This document shows, one piece after another, positions 6,059-13,394 of a stretch of 18,452 bases of DNA. The notes under the pieces are model-generated. The model worked only from the letters and a program-made list of their open reading frames with translations, searched no databases and was not told where the DNA came from. Each line of letters starts with the position of its first letter. The first letter of the stretch is position 1. This DNA comes from an uncultured Bacteroidales bacterium (GTDB lineage Bacteria > Bacteroidota > Bacteroidia > Bacteroidales > Bacteroidaceae): positions 1 through 18,452 of the forward strand of contig CALCHR010000181.1 of NCBI GenBank assembly GCA_937901185.1. The letters are read 5' to 3'. A program made the position numbers and the translations under genes.

Positions 6059-7627
6059 ATGAACTGGGTTAAGTTACTCTCTTTCGGCTCTTTGGCTCTC
6101 ATAGCTGTTTGCCTGGCGCTTGTCTCCGTTGTTGATTTTCTTCAACCCCCTGTCGCCGAGGCACCGTCGCGCTACACCTCGCTGCCGATGCTTTTGTTAT
6201 GGGGAGTGATGGCTGTTGCGGCGGTATTTTTTCTTTGGCGTGTGCGCCGTAAACTCAGAGGCCCCGTTCTGCTCCTGCATTTCTCTTTTCTGGTAATGCT
6301 GGCCGGAGCCTTGACTACTCATCTCTTTTCTGAAAATGGGAAAATGGAGTTGCTGCTTGGTGCAAAGCCTTCAGATGCTTTTCTTCGTGCGGACGGCACA
6401 GTGGGTCATTTGCCCTTTGCAGTGCAACTGACGCATTGCGAGACGCAGCACCATGCTGATGGCGATGCACCAAAGAATTTTATAGCTTCGCTCCTCGTGG
6501 TAGAGCCCGATGGGCAGCCGCTGGTGGCTACTGTAGCTCCCAACAGATTGCTCTCGCATTGCCATTGGCGCTTCTGCTTGCAGACCCTCAGCCCCGAGCG
6601 TTGCCGTCTTTCGCTCCGCCACGACCCCTGGGGCTTGGGCGTCACCTATTTTGGGTATGCGCTCCTCTTCTTCGCTCTGCTCCTGCCACTTTTGCGTAGG
6701 AAGAAAATGCTGCGCTTGCTTCTTCTGCCTCTGCTCTGCGTCGGTGGAGGCTTTGCTTTTATTCTTCTGATAAGGTTTTTTGAATGGGACACCTTGGCGC
6801 TCTATAATGGTTTTGTAGCTCCTGAGATGGTAAAATCAACTTGCTTTGCGGGTAGCTTTTTGTTGCTCTGCAATGCTTTTCTTATTGACCGGCGTAACAC
6901 TCTGAACCGCGCCTTGCAGGTCTGTGGCTTTGCCTTGCTACTCTTGGTGGCGCTCTGGTGCGTAGGGCTATTGGCTTTGCGTGGCAGCTTGAGTGGCTAT
7001 GCACCCTTTGCCGGAGGCTTTGATGCCATGTTGCTCCTAGCACTATGTGGCGCATTGCTGACGCTACAGTTAAGGACACTCCACCGCCTTTTTCCCTCGC
7101 TCGGTCTCTTCCTTGTGGCCTTGTCGCTTTGGACTGCATCTCCCGATGGCAGTCTACCTTTGCCGCGCCCGGTAGCACCCATCTTGGCCTCGCCGTTGTT
7201 GAGCCTGCACGTAGTCACCATCATCGCAGCCTATGCGTTGCTGGCGCTCCTCAGTTTGCTCAGCGCAGCAGCCCTGCTGGCATTGTATCTTGAAAAACTT
7301 GGCAAAGTCTCGGCCCTTTCGGCCATGGCGCTCTGTCGCTTTGCGCAGAAGTTGCTCCGTCCGGCATTGTTGCTACTCACCGCCGGCATATTCATCGGCG
7401 CCGTGTGGGGCAGCAAGGCCTGGGGCAGCTATTGGAGCTGGGATCCTAAGGAAACCTGGGCGCTCATCACCCTCTTTGTCTATGCCCTCCCGCTTCACCG
7501 CACAGCGCTGCCCCTCTTCTCCCGCCCCAGGGCATTTTGCCTTTACGCATGGCTGGCTTTTGCTGCCGTGCTGATGACCTATTTCGGGGTGAACCATCTT
7601 CTGGGCGGGATGCACAGCTATGCTTAG
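6059..7627 (+). CDS. ccsA: Cytochrome c maturation protein, ResB-like and CcsA fused (CcsBA/NrfI type)
   Basis: From ATG 6059 the protein has 522 residues and many hydrophobic helices. The N-terminal half resembles ResB: helices near 5-25 and 42-60, LHFSFLVMLAGALTTHLF (73-90), an extracytoplasmic domain, then DPWGLGVTYFGYALL (189-203). The C-terminal half is CcsA, with the haem-handling WWD signature W459-S-W-D-P-K-E-T-W and conserved histidines H384, H480, H513 and H519 (GVNHLLGGMHSYA end). System II proteins of this kind export haem across the inner membrane and attach it to apocytochromes c. An in-frame ATG at 5888 would add 57 residues but lies upstream of the promoter at 5990-6020, so 6059 is preferred. 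No nrfHA or other cytochrome gene is in the window. It is divergent from the di-iron regulator, which may control it. Confidence 0.88.
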   Translation: MNWVKLLSFGSLALIAVCLALVSVVDFLQPPVAEAPSRYTSLPMLLLWGVMAVAAVFFLWRVRRKLRGPVLLLHFSFLVMLAGALTTHLFSENGKMELLLGAKPSDAFLRADGTVGHLPFAVQLTHCETQHHADGDAPKNFIASLLVVEPDGQPLVATVAPNRLLSHCHWRFCLQTLSPERCRLSLRHDPWGLGVTYFGYALLFFALLLPLLRRKKMLRLLLLPLLCVGGGFAFILLIRFFEWDTLALYNGFVAPEMVKSTCFAGSFLLLCNAFLIDRRNTLNRALQVCGFALLLLVALWCVGLLALRGSLSGYAPFAGGFDAMLLLALCGALLTLQLRTLHRLFPSLGLFLVALSLWTASPDGSLPLPRPVAPILASPLLSLHVVTIIAAYALLALLSLLSAAALLALYLEKLGKVSALSAMALCRFAQKLLRPALLLLTAGIFIGAVWGSKAWGSYWSWDPKETWALITLFVYALPLHRTALPLFSRPRAFCLYAWLAFAAVLMTYFGVNHLLGGMHSYA

Positions 7628-7712
7628 GAAAAAATGGTGGTGAAAAATTTTTCTCCCGATTGTGGAAAAGAAGATTTCTAAGGCCATTTTTTAGCCCCTA
7701 CATCACCCCCGT

Positions 7713-7798
7713 TTTCTTAGTAGCTTTCTAGGAAAACTTAGTAAACTACAAATTTTTCCTAGTAAACTCCGAGTTTTTCCTAGAAGTTTACTAAGAAA
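7713..7798. repeat. Palindromic repeat cluster built on a (C/T)TAGTAAACT core
   Basis: Outer arms at 7713-7736 and 7775-7798 are inverted copies, 24 nt long, identical except for a 3-nt block (GCT versus AAC). Between them are two direct copies of the core, CTTAGTAAACT (7737-7747) and CCTAGTAAACT (7758-7768), each followed by a T-rich tail ending in TTCC. The inverted copy of the core is AGTTTACTAAG (7785-7795). The whole element could fold into a long hairpin. It lies between convergent genes. Confidence 0.7.
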
Positions 7799-7919
7799 TG
7801 CCCGGAAATGTGTATTGAAAATCAAGCGGTTACAAAACGGTTTTTTCTTTCTTCTGAATTCTGGCAGCACAACCTCGTTCCGACCTTGTTTTTGCTCGGG
7901 CGAGGCGGTGTCGCAAATA

Positions 7920-7962
7920 AAAGAAGTTCCGAAGCCTCACAGGAGTGCTTCGGAACTTCTTT
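7920..7962. terminator. Strong hairpin terminator for htrA, possibly bidirectional
   Basis: A perfect 16-bp stem (7920-7935 with 7947-7962, arm core GAAGTTCCGAAGC) closes an 11-nt loop. On the minus strand it is followed by TTTATTT, so it suits htrA, which stops 47 nt upstream. The plus-strand side is also T-rich (TTCTTTGTTT), so it may stop read-through from ccsA as well. Confidence 0.8.
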
Positions 7963-8008
7963 GTTTCTGTGGGAGAGCGCTTCTCGGTTTGAGAGAGCCG
8001 CCTCCGGC

Positions 8009-9448
8009 TTATTTCTTCTCAGTCTTCTTTTCGTCACTGAGCTCCACGGTGTAGCTTCTGTTGAGTCCGCTTTGTGTTTTGGCTCTGATCCACAGCACGC
8101 GGTCGCTGCTGAGGTTGGCAGCCTTGACGGCCTCTTCAAAGTCGGTGACGGTGCTGAGTTTGCGGTCGTTCACCTGCATCAGGATGATGCCTTTTACCAC
8201 GCCGGCCTCTTGCAACTTTCCTTGCTGCAGGGCCTTGACCACCAATCCGTAGGAGAGGTTTAGTTCGCGCTTTTCGTCGGCCGTCAAGGGGCGTAGCGCT
8301 GCTCCGAGGAAGTTGTCCTCTACACTTTCCACCATCGATGTGGTGCCCTGCACGTTGCGCAACACGATGGAGGTGCGGCGCTTTTGCTTGTCGCGCAGAT
8401 ATTCCACTTCTACCTTATCGCCGGGATGGTAGGCGGCCAGGGTTTCTTGCAACTCGCTCATCTTCTCTACCTTGTGGCCGGCGATGGCGGTGATGACGTC
8501 GCCCTCACGAAGCACGTCGGCAGCTGCGCCGTCGGGGGTTACTTCGCTCACGTAGATGCCGCTCACGGTGCCGAGGTCGGTCTCCTTACCCTTTTCTTTC
8601 TGCATATCTATCCAGCGAGACACGTCGGTGCCCACGATGCCGAGCACGGCGCGCTGAACGGTGCCGTATTTCTTCAGGTCGTCTACCACCTTAGTCATGA
8701 TGCTCACGGGGATGGCAAAGCCATAGCCGGAGAAGCTGCCGGTTTGCGAATAGAGCATGGCGTTGATGCCCACCAATTCGCCGCGAGCGTTAACCAAGGC
8801 TCCGCCCGAGTTGCCGGGGTTGATGGCTGCGTCGGTTTGGATGAAACTTTCAATGCCGCCTGTGCTGCCCAGTCCGCGAGCTTTGGCGCTGACGATGCCG
8901 GCGGTAACGGTCGAGGTAAGGCTGAAGGGGTTGCCGATGGCTAATACCCATTCACCTACTTTCAAATCATCGCTGCTGCCAACCTTGATGGCGGGCAGCC
9001 CCTCGGCTTCTACTTTGATGAGGGCAAGGTCTGTGGTTTTGTCGAGACCGATGATGCGGCCTTTGAACTCTCTGTTGTCGTTGAGCTTCACAAGGAGCTC
9101 ATCGGCATTCTCTACCACGTGGTTGTTGGTCACGATGTAGCCATCGGAACTGAGGATGACGCCGGAGCCGGCGCCTTGGCGCTTGGGCGTTTCGATGCGG
9201 CGCTGCTGGCGAGGCGTGTTGCCACGTCCGAAGAAGTCGCTGAAGAAGTCCTCGAACGGGTCGCGATACTCTACCATCTGAGTCTTGCTGTGGGTAGTCA
9301 CTTTGATGTAAACCACAGAGCCTGTGCAGCGCTCGGCAGCATAGGTAAGGTCTACGTAGCCTCCTTGTTGTTGTGCACAAGAGATGTTGAGCGAGGCTAT
9401 GCTCATTACGAAGAGAAACACAAAGGTTTTCCAAGAAATTTTACTCAT
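8009..9448 (-). CDS. degP: Periplasmic serine protease HtrA/DegP family, two PDZ domains
   Basis: From ATG 9448 the protein has 479 residues. It starts with a signal peptide (about 1-25) ending S-C-A before QQQGG, so it is exported. The trypsin-like domain shows the full triad: H110 (TNNHVV), D140 (TTDLALIKV) and S214 (NPGNSGGALV). A flexible LA-type loop DPFEDFFSDFFG lies near 63-74. PDZ1 covers roughly residues 260-355 and PDZ2 roughly 375-470. The family degrades or refolds misfolded envelope proteins under stress. An in-frame ATG at 9595 would add 49 residues without a signal sequence at the front and would precede the TAACTTTG box at 9515-9522, so I reject it. The gene ends at a strong terminator. 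A nitroreductase gene is divergent from it across 258 bp. Confidence 0.93.
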   Translation of the reverse strand: MSKISWKTFVFLFVMSIASLNISCAQQQGGYVDLTYAAERCTGSVVYIKVTTHSKTQMVEYRDPFEDFFSDFFGRGNTPRQQRRIETPKRQGAGSGVILSSDGYIVTNNHVVENADELLVKLNDNREFKGRIIGLDKTTDLALIKVEAEGLPAIKVGSSDDLKVGEWVLAIGNPFSLTSTVTAGIVSAKARGLGSTGGIESFIQTDAAINPGNSGGALVNARGELVGINAMLYSQTGSFSGYGFAIPVSIMTKVVDDLKKYGTVQRAVLGIVGTDVSRWIDMQKEKGKETDLGTVSGIYVSEVTPDGAAADVLREGDVITAIAGHKVEKMSELQETLAAYHPGDKVEVEYLRDKQKRRTSIVLRNVQGTTSMVESVEDNFLGAALRPLTADEKRELNLSYGLVVKALQQGKLQEAGVVKGIILMQVNDRKLSTVTDFEEAVKAANLSSDRVLWIRAKTQSGLNRSYTVELSDEKKTEKK

Positions 9449-9514
9449 AGCTTTTATGTTTTTAGGATGATATATATTATATGTAATAAGGGGTGCATAG
9501 GCAAAAATGCTATG

Positions 9515-9522
9515 CAAAGTTA
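9515..9522 (-). promoter_or_regulatory. Candidate -7 box for htrA
   Basis: The minus strand reads TAACTTTG, 67 nt before the preferred htrA start. The upstream TTTG partner is not well placed, so the call rests on one box. It helps decide the start codon at 9448. Confidence 0.4.
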
Positions 9523-9673
9523 GAAGATATATATCAAAATGGACCCCGTAAGCTTGAAAAAATGTCTGTGTAATAGTTTTCTTTAACAGTGGCACCCTCG
9601 GCTTTAACAGGCTTTTAAGATTGCGCCACTAAGTTTTTGGATTTCTTAAACATCTTTTGAGGCCAGGAAAATG

Positions 9674-9681
9674 TATCTTTG
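9674..9681 (+). promoter_or_regulatory. Candidate -7 box for the nitroreductase
   Basis: TATCTTTG lies 26 bp before ATG 9707. The in-frame ATG at 9671 overlaps this box and is therefore unlikely to be the start. The -33 partner is not clear. Confidence 0.45.
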
Positions 9682-9706
9682 CCTGTACTTACAAACTCAA
9701 AGCAAA

Positions 9707-10222
9707 ATGGAAATGGAAAACTTCTTGCAACTATGCCAAATGCGCTGCTCGGTGCGTGCTTATAAGTCGGAGGCGGTGCCGGCTGATGTGATGGACTATG
9801 TAATGGAGTGCGTACGACTGGCACCCTCGGCCGTGAACCGACAACCTTGGCGCTTTCGCCTGCTGACCTCGCCGGAAGAACTGGCTAAGGCCCAGGTCTG
9901 CTACAATCGTAGCTGGTTTGCTTCGGCACCGGCCTGCATGCTCGTTTGTCGCCACTGCGAAGAAGAGTGGAAGAGAGGAGCTGACGGAAAACCTCATGGG
10001 GATATAGATGTGGCCATTGCTGTTACACATCTCACTTTGGCTGCTGCAGAACGTGGCTTGGGCACTTGCTGGGTATGTAACTTCGATGTGGAGATGGCGC
10101 GCAAGCTTTTCGCAGTGCCTACCGAACTGGAGCCGGTAGCTCTTGTTCCACTGGGATATCCTGCCGATGAACTACCTGTAGTGGAGAAAAACCGCAAACC
10201 TGTATCCGACCTCTTTTTCTAA
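9707..10222 (+). CDS. Small nitroreductase-family flavoprotein
   Basis: The protein has about 171 residues from ATG 9707 (ATG 9713 is also possible). The N-terminus shows the nitroreductase FMN-binding pattern: MRCSVRAYKSEAV, then RLAPSAVNRQPWRF, where Ser, Asn and Gln of the SAxNxQPW motif contact the flavin phosphate and ring. The C-terminal half has the second signature AAAERGLGTCWVCNFD and the closing LVPLGYPADE. Members are cytoplasmic FMN-dependent NAD(P)H oxidoreductases acting on nitroaromatics, quinones or unknown electron acceptors. At about 170 residues it belongs to the short subgroup; the physiological substrate cannot be told from sequence. It is a single-gene unit with its own promoter box, convergent with the FadL gene. 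Confidence 0.87.
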   Translation: MEMENFLQLCQMRCSVRAYKSEAVPADVMDYVMECVRLAPSAVNRQPWRFRLLTSPEELAKAQVCYNRSWFASAPACMLVCRHCEEEWKRGADGKPHGDIDVAIAVTHLTLAAAERGLGTCWVCNFDVEMARKLFAVPTELEPVALVPLGYPADELPVVEKNRKPVSDLFF

Positions 10223-10242
10223 AGCCTCTAAGAAAATAAAAA

Positions 10243-10267
10243 AAGTCCCTGCGAGAAACAGGGACTT
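10243..10267 (-). terminator. Intrinsic terminator of the FadL-family gene
   Basis: A 9-bp perfect stem, AAGTCCCTG/CAGGGACTT, with a 7-nt loop is followed on the minus strand by seven Ts. It lies 31 nt after the stop of the FadL-family gene. The plus-strand side has no T-run, so it is mainly for the minus strand. Confidence 0.85.
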
Positions 10268-10297
10268 ATATAAAAGGACTAAGTTGATGTCTGGTTC

Positions 10298-11722
10298 TTA
10301 GAACTTAAGGTCTACGCTTACCCCCACTACGTCGTTCTTACGAGTGTAGAAGTCGGCGATGTTTGTGTATTTGTGGATTTTGTGATCCTCATAGAAACTG
10401 TGCATGTAGCCGGCGTTGATTTTCACCATGTCGTTTACGCGGAATGAAGCACCAAGGCAGAGAGCTGTAGAACTGATGTTGAAATTGGTGTCCTGCATAG
10501 TGTCGTCGAAGCCGTATTTAGTGCGCTGTGCGCCGGCGCTTACTGTGAGCCACTTGGTTACATCCCACTCAGCACCGAAAGTTAGTTCCCAAGTGTTCTT
10601 GTCTACATCAGTGGCGCTACCCTTAGCGTCCTTGTCGAAGTAGTAGTGGAAACCGGCCATGGCACGTACGTTCTTAACGATGTCATATTGTGCACCTACG
10701 GTCAAAAGGGCGGGGATGTCAGAGCGAACTTTGGCACCATCGGCAAAGGCTGCTACGGTAGGTACTTGTGCTGCCAGTGCAGCGAGGTTATCGCTGTTGG
10801 TAGACTCGTTCTCCAACTCAATCTTGGTGCGGAACTCGTACTTAGCAGCAAGGTTCCATTTGCCAAGCTTCACATCTACACCAAGAATAGGAGTAACGCC
10901 GAAACCTTTCTGAGTGCAGTCGAGCACATAATCCTGTGTCATAAAAGCAGCAGTGCCTGCATCTTTGGCTAAACCTGCATAGTATGCAGCTTGGTCGGCG
11001 AGACCGGCAGCAGCATATTGTTCTGCAGCAGCTTTAGCTTGAGCTGACTGAGCAGCAAAAACTTCAGAGGTAGCTCCGCCTATATTGATGTTGCGTATTG
11101 CTCCTTCGTAACCGCAGCGAGCAATGACACCACGAGCACCTGCAAATACAGAGACGTTTTCATTGATCTTGTAAGTAGCACCTACTTGTACACCATAGAA
11201 ATATTGTCTACCAGTAAGGTTTTGGTTCAAAGAATAGGGGGCAAATTGTCCCTTTCCAATTGTTCCATTTAGTGTGCCACCTACCAATTGCTCGAACATA
11301 GGCAGACCGTTTTCGAATTCACATTCGCCACCGCCACCGCCGACAGCAAACTGAGCAGATACGCTCCATTTGTCGTTGAACACATAGGCAGCTTGTACAG
11401 AGGGAATCACGGGTGCTAAAGCTTTACCTTCAAAGTAGCGCTCAGGGTTAGTGTTGTTGGTGTTGAGTGCGTAGAAAGGAGCGTAAGAAGTAATTTCTCT
11501 TTTCTGAATAGCTGCTTGCCAGCTGAGAGAGAGGTGAAGACCCTGGGGCAGGAATGCGATACCTGCGGGGTTGCTGTATACACCGTCAATGCCGATGATG
11601 GCATCGCGAGCAGGGTTGCGCAAGAATACAGCGTTCTGGTTTGTGTTTGTCAAAAGACCGCCTGCGAATGCAGAAGCTGAAACGGACAAAAGGAGAGCCG
11701 TTGTTAGTAAAATTTTCTTCAT
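10298..11722 (-). CDS. Outer-membrane transport protein, FadL/OMPP1/TodX family
   Basis: The 474-residue protein starts with a signal peptide (MKKILLTTALLLSVSASAFA, cleavage near residue 20) and continues GGLLTNTNQ, the hatch-like N-terminus of FadL porins, then the family motif VYSNPAGIAFLPQG near 48-61. The rest has alternating beta-strand character and ends VVGVSVDLKF, with the terminal phenylalanine typical of outer-membrane barrels. FadL proteins carry hydrophobic compounds such as long-chain fatty acids across the outer membrane; substrate here is unknown. Residues about 218-262 form an alanine-rich, probably helical insertion. The promoter at 11752-11782 overlaps a perfect inverted repeat that looks like an operator. 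A terminator follows at 10243-10267, so it is a monocistronic unit. Confidence 0.9.
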   Translation of the reverse strand: MKKILLTTALLLSVSASAFAGGLLTNTNQNAVFLRNPARDAIIGIDGVYSNPAGIAFLPQGLHLSLSWQAAIQKREITSYAPFYALNTNNTNPERYFEGKALAPVIPSVQAAYVFNDKWSVSAQFAVGGGGGECEFENGLPMFEQLVGGTLNGTIGKGQFAPYSLNQNLTGRQYFYGVQVGATYKINENVSVFAGARGVIARCGYEGAIRNINIGGATSEVFAAQSAQAKAAAEQYAAAGLADQAAYYAGLAKDAGTAAFMTQDYVLDCTQKGFGVTPILGVDVKLGKWNLAAKYEFRTKIELENESTNSDNLAALAAQVPTVAAFADGAKVRSDIPALLTVGAQYDIVKNVRAMAGFHYYFDKDAKGSATDVDKNTWELTFGAEWDVTKWLTVSAGAQRTKYGFDDTMQDTNFNISSTALCLGASFRVNDMVKINAGYMHSFYEDHKIHKYTNIADFYTRKNDVVGVSVDLKF

Positions 11723-11751
11723 TGGTTGTAGTAATTTCTTAAATACGGGTG

Positions 11752-11782
11752 CAAAATTAAGTATTTATTGCACACCTGCAAA
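11752..11782 (-). promoter_or_regulatory. Promoter of the FadL-family gene
   Basis: On the minus strand TTTG (11779-11782) and TAATTTTG (11752-11759) are exactly 19 bp apart. The box lies about 30 bp before the start codon at 11722. The TTTG element falls in the spacer of the inverted repeat at 11763-11799. Confidence 0.65.
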
Positions 11783-11799
11783 ATATTTGTGCAATAAAT
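11763..11799. repeat. Perfect 12-bp inverted repeat at the FadL promoter, candidate operator
   Basis: ATTTATTGCACA (11763-11774) and TGTGCAATAAAT (11788-11799) are exact reverse complements separated by 13 bp. The repeat brackets the -33 element of the minus-strand promoter. Centre-to-centre distance is 25 bp. This position suits binding by a dimeric or paired regulator. Confidence 0.65.
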
Positions 11800-11949
11800 T
11801 AACATCCTATAGCTTTTGAACCTCTTTTGCAGCTACTACACATTATATAATATATATAAGGGTAAGAGTTGCCGAGGCGAGGGTAATAACTATATTTTCC
11901 TGCGTAACTCCTATTTTTTTATGGGCTAAAGGAAAGGTATACAGCATTT

Positions 11950-11978
11950 TTTGATTCCGGTAAAATGTTGTATATTTG
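11950..11978 (+). promoter_or_regulatory. Promoter of ffh
   Basis: TTTG (11950-11953) and TATATTTG (11971-11978) precede ATG 12006 by about 30 bp. The 17-bp spacer is shorter than the usual 19-21. Confidence 0.5.
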
Positions 11979-12005
11979 CAGCCCGAATTAAAATACTGAA
12001 TAACA

Positions 12006-13340
12006 ATGTTTGAGAACCTAAGTGAGAGATTAGAACGCTCGTTCAAAATACTCAAGGGCGAGGGCCGTATTACGGAGATTAACGTAGCTGAGACCTTGAA
12101 GGATGTGCGCCGTGCTTTGCTAGACGCCGACGTAAACTATAAGGTGGCAAAGACCTTTACTGACACAGTGAAGCAGAAAGCCTTGGGCCAGAATGTGCTG
12201 AACAGCGTGAAGCCCGGACAACTCATGGTGAAGATTGTACACGACGAGTTGGCGGCTTTGATGGGCGGTCAGGCAACGGAACTGAATCTGAAAAGTCGTC
12301 CGTCTGTTATCTTGATGGCCGGTTTGAATGGTGCGGGTAAAACAACCCTCTCCGGAAAGCTCGCCTACTTGTTGAAGAACAAAAAGCACCGCAAGCCCTT
12401 GCTCGTGGCCTGCGACGTGTATCGTCCGGCAGCCATTGAGCAGCTCCGCGTTTTGGCAGAGCAAATCGAGGTGCCTATCTATATGAACTTGGAGTCGAAA
12501 GACCCTGTACAGATAGCTTTGGAAGGTATCAAGGAAGCCAAAGCCAAGGCCTACGATACTGTAATCGTCGACACAGCCGGTCGCTTGGCCATTGACGAAG
12601 AGCTGATGCGAGAAATTGCAGCCATCAAGGAGGCTACACAGCCCGATGAGACACTTTTTGTAGTTGACTCAATGACCGGTCAGGATGCTGTGAACACAGC
12701 CAAGGAGTTCAACGACCGCTTAGACTTTGACGGCGTGGTTTTGACAAAGCTCGATGGTGACACACGCGGTGGTGCAGCCCTTTCTATCCGTACTGTGGTA
12801 GACAAACCTATTAAGTTTGTAGGTACAGGCGAGAAGATGGAGGCCTTGGATGTGTTCCACCCCGAACGTATGGCCGACCGCATCCTCGGCATGGGTGATA
12901 TTGTGAGCCTTGTAGAGCGTGCACAAGAACAATACGACGAGGAAGAAGCCCGCAAGCTGCAGCGTAAGATCCAGAAAAATAAGTTCGACTTCGATGATTT
13001 CTATTCTCAGATTCAGCAGATTAAGAAGATGGGAAATATCAAGGATCTGGCTTCAATGATACCCGGAGTGGGCAAAGCGCTGAAGGATGTAGAGATAGAC
13101 GACAATGCTTTCAAGAGTGTAGAGGCCATCATCCAGTCTATGACTCCGAAAGAGCGTCAGCACCCTGAAATCTTGAATGCCAGCCGCCGTAATCGCATCG
13201 CAAAAGGTTCGGGCACCACGGTGCAAGATGTGAACCGCTTGATTAAGCAGTTTGACCAGACCCGTAAGATGATGAAGATGATGACCGGCTCTAAGATGGG
13301 AAAAATGATGGGCCGTTTCCCCGGAATGCCCAAACTCTAA
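12006..13340 (+). CDS. ffh: Signal recognition particle GTPase Ffh
   Basis: The 444-residue protein has the N, G and M domains of Ffh/SRP54 in order. The N domain covers about 1-95. The G domain has P-loop GLNGAGKTT (106-114), DVYRPAAIEQL (137-147), DTAGR (189-193), TKLDGDTRGG (247-256) and GTGEK (273-277). The M domain follows from about 300 and ends in a methionine-rich tail (MMKMMTGSKMGKMMG) that holds signal peptides and SRP RNA. It binds signal sequences at the ribosome and delivers them to FtsY at the inner membrane. The gene has its own promoter and is followed 54 nt later by folD, so the two are probably co-transcribed. All key residues are present and length is normal. Confidence 0.97.
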   Translation: MFENLSERLERSFKILKGEGRITEINVAETLKDVRRALLDADVNYKVAKTFTDTVKQKALGQNVLNSVKPGQLMVKIVHDELAALMGGQATELNLKSRPSVILMAGLNGAGKTTLSGKLAYLLKNKKHRKPLLVACDVYRPAAIEQLRVLAEQIEVPIYMNLESKDPVQIALEGIKEAKAKAYDTVIVDTAGRLAIDEELMREIAAIKEATQPDETLFVVDSMTGQDAVNTAKEFNDRLDFDGVVLTKLDGDTRGGAALSIRTVVDKPIKFVGTGEKMEALDVFHPERMADRILGMGDIVSLVERAQEQYDEEEARKLQRKIQKNKFDFDDFYSQIQQIKKMGNIKDLASMIPGVGKALKDVEIDDNAFKSVEAIIQSMTPKERQHPEILNASRRNRIAKGSGTTVQDVNRLIKQFDQTRKMMKMMTGSKMGKMMGRFPGMPKL

Positions 13341-13394
13341 AAGGAGTGGGTTGATAAAAGATTTTTTGTAATCCCTATTGTATAGAACAACTGC

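Larger units (their letters stand above)
7628..8008. other. 381-bp intergenic region between convergent genes
   Basis: No credible gene is seen between the ccsA stop and the htrA stop. It holds a perfect 12-bp palindrome GAAAAATTTTTC (7642-7653) just after ccsA, a palindromic repeat cluster (7713-7798) and a long terminator hairpin (7920-7962). Reading frames crossing it have no recognisable product and overlap the htrA 3' end in antisense. Confidence 0.6.

Noticed and set aside
7808..8263. Plus-strand frame covering the htrA terminator and the htrA 3' end
   Set aside because: It reads through the 16-bp terminator hairpin and is antisense to htrA; no recognisable protein features.
9449..9595. 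49-residue upstream extension of HtrA
   Set aside because: It would bury the signal peptide inside the protein and begins upstream of the TAACTTTG box.
9590..9830. Repeated 12-mer TGGCACCCTCGG at 9590 and 9819
   Set aside because: One copy is intergenic and the other encodes the conserved APSA stretch of the nitroreductase; flanks do not match, so chance is the simplest explanation.
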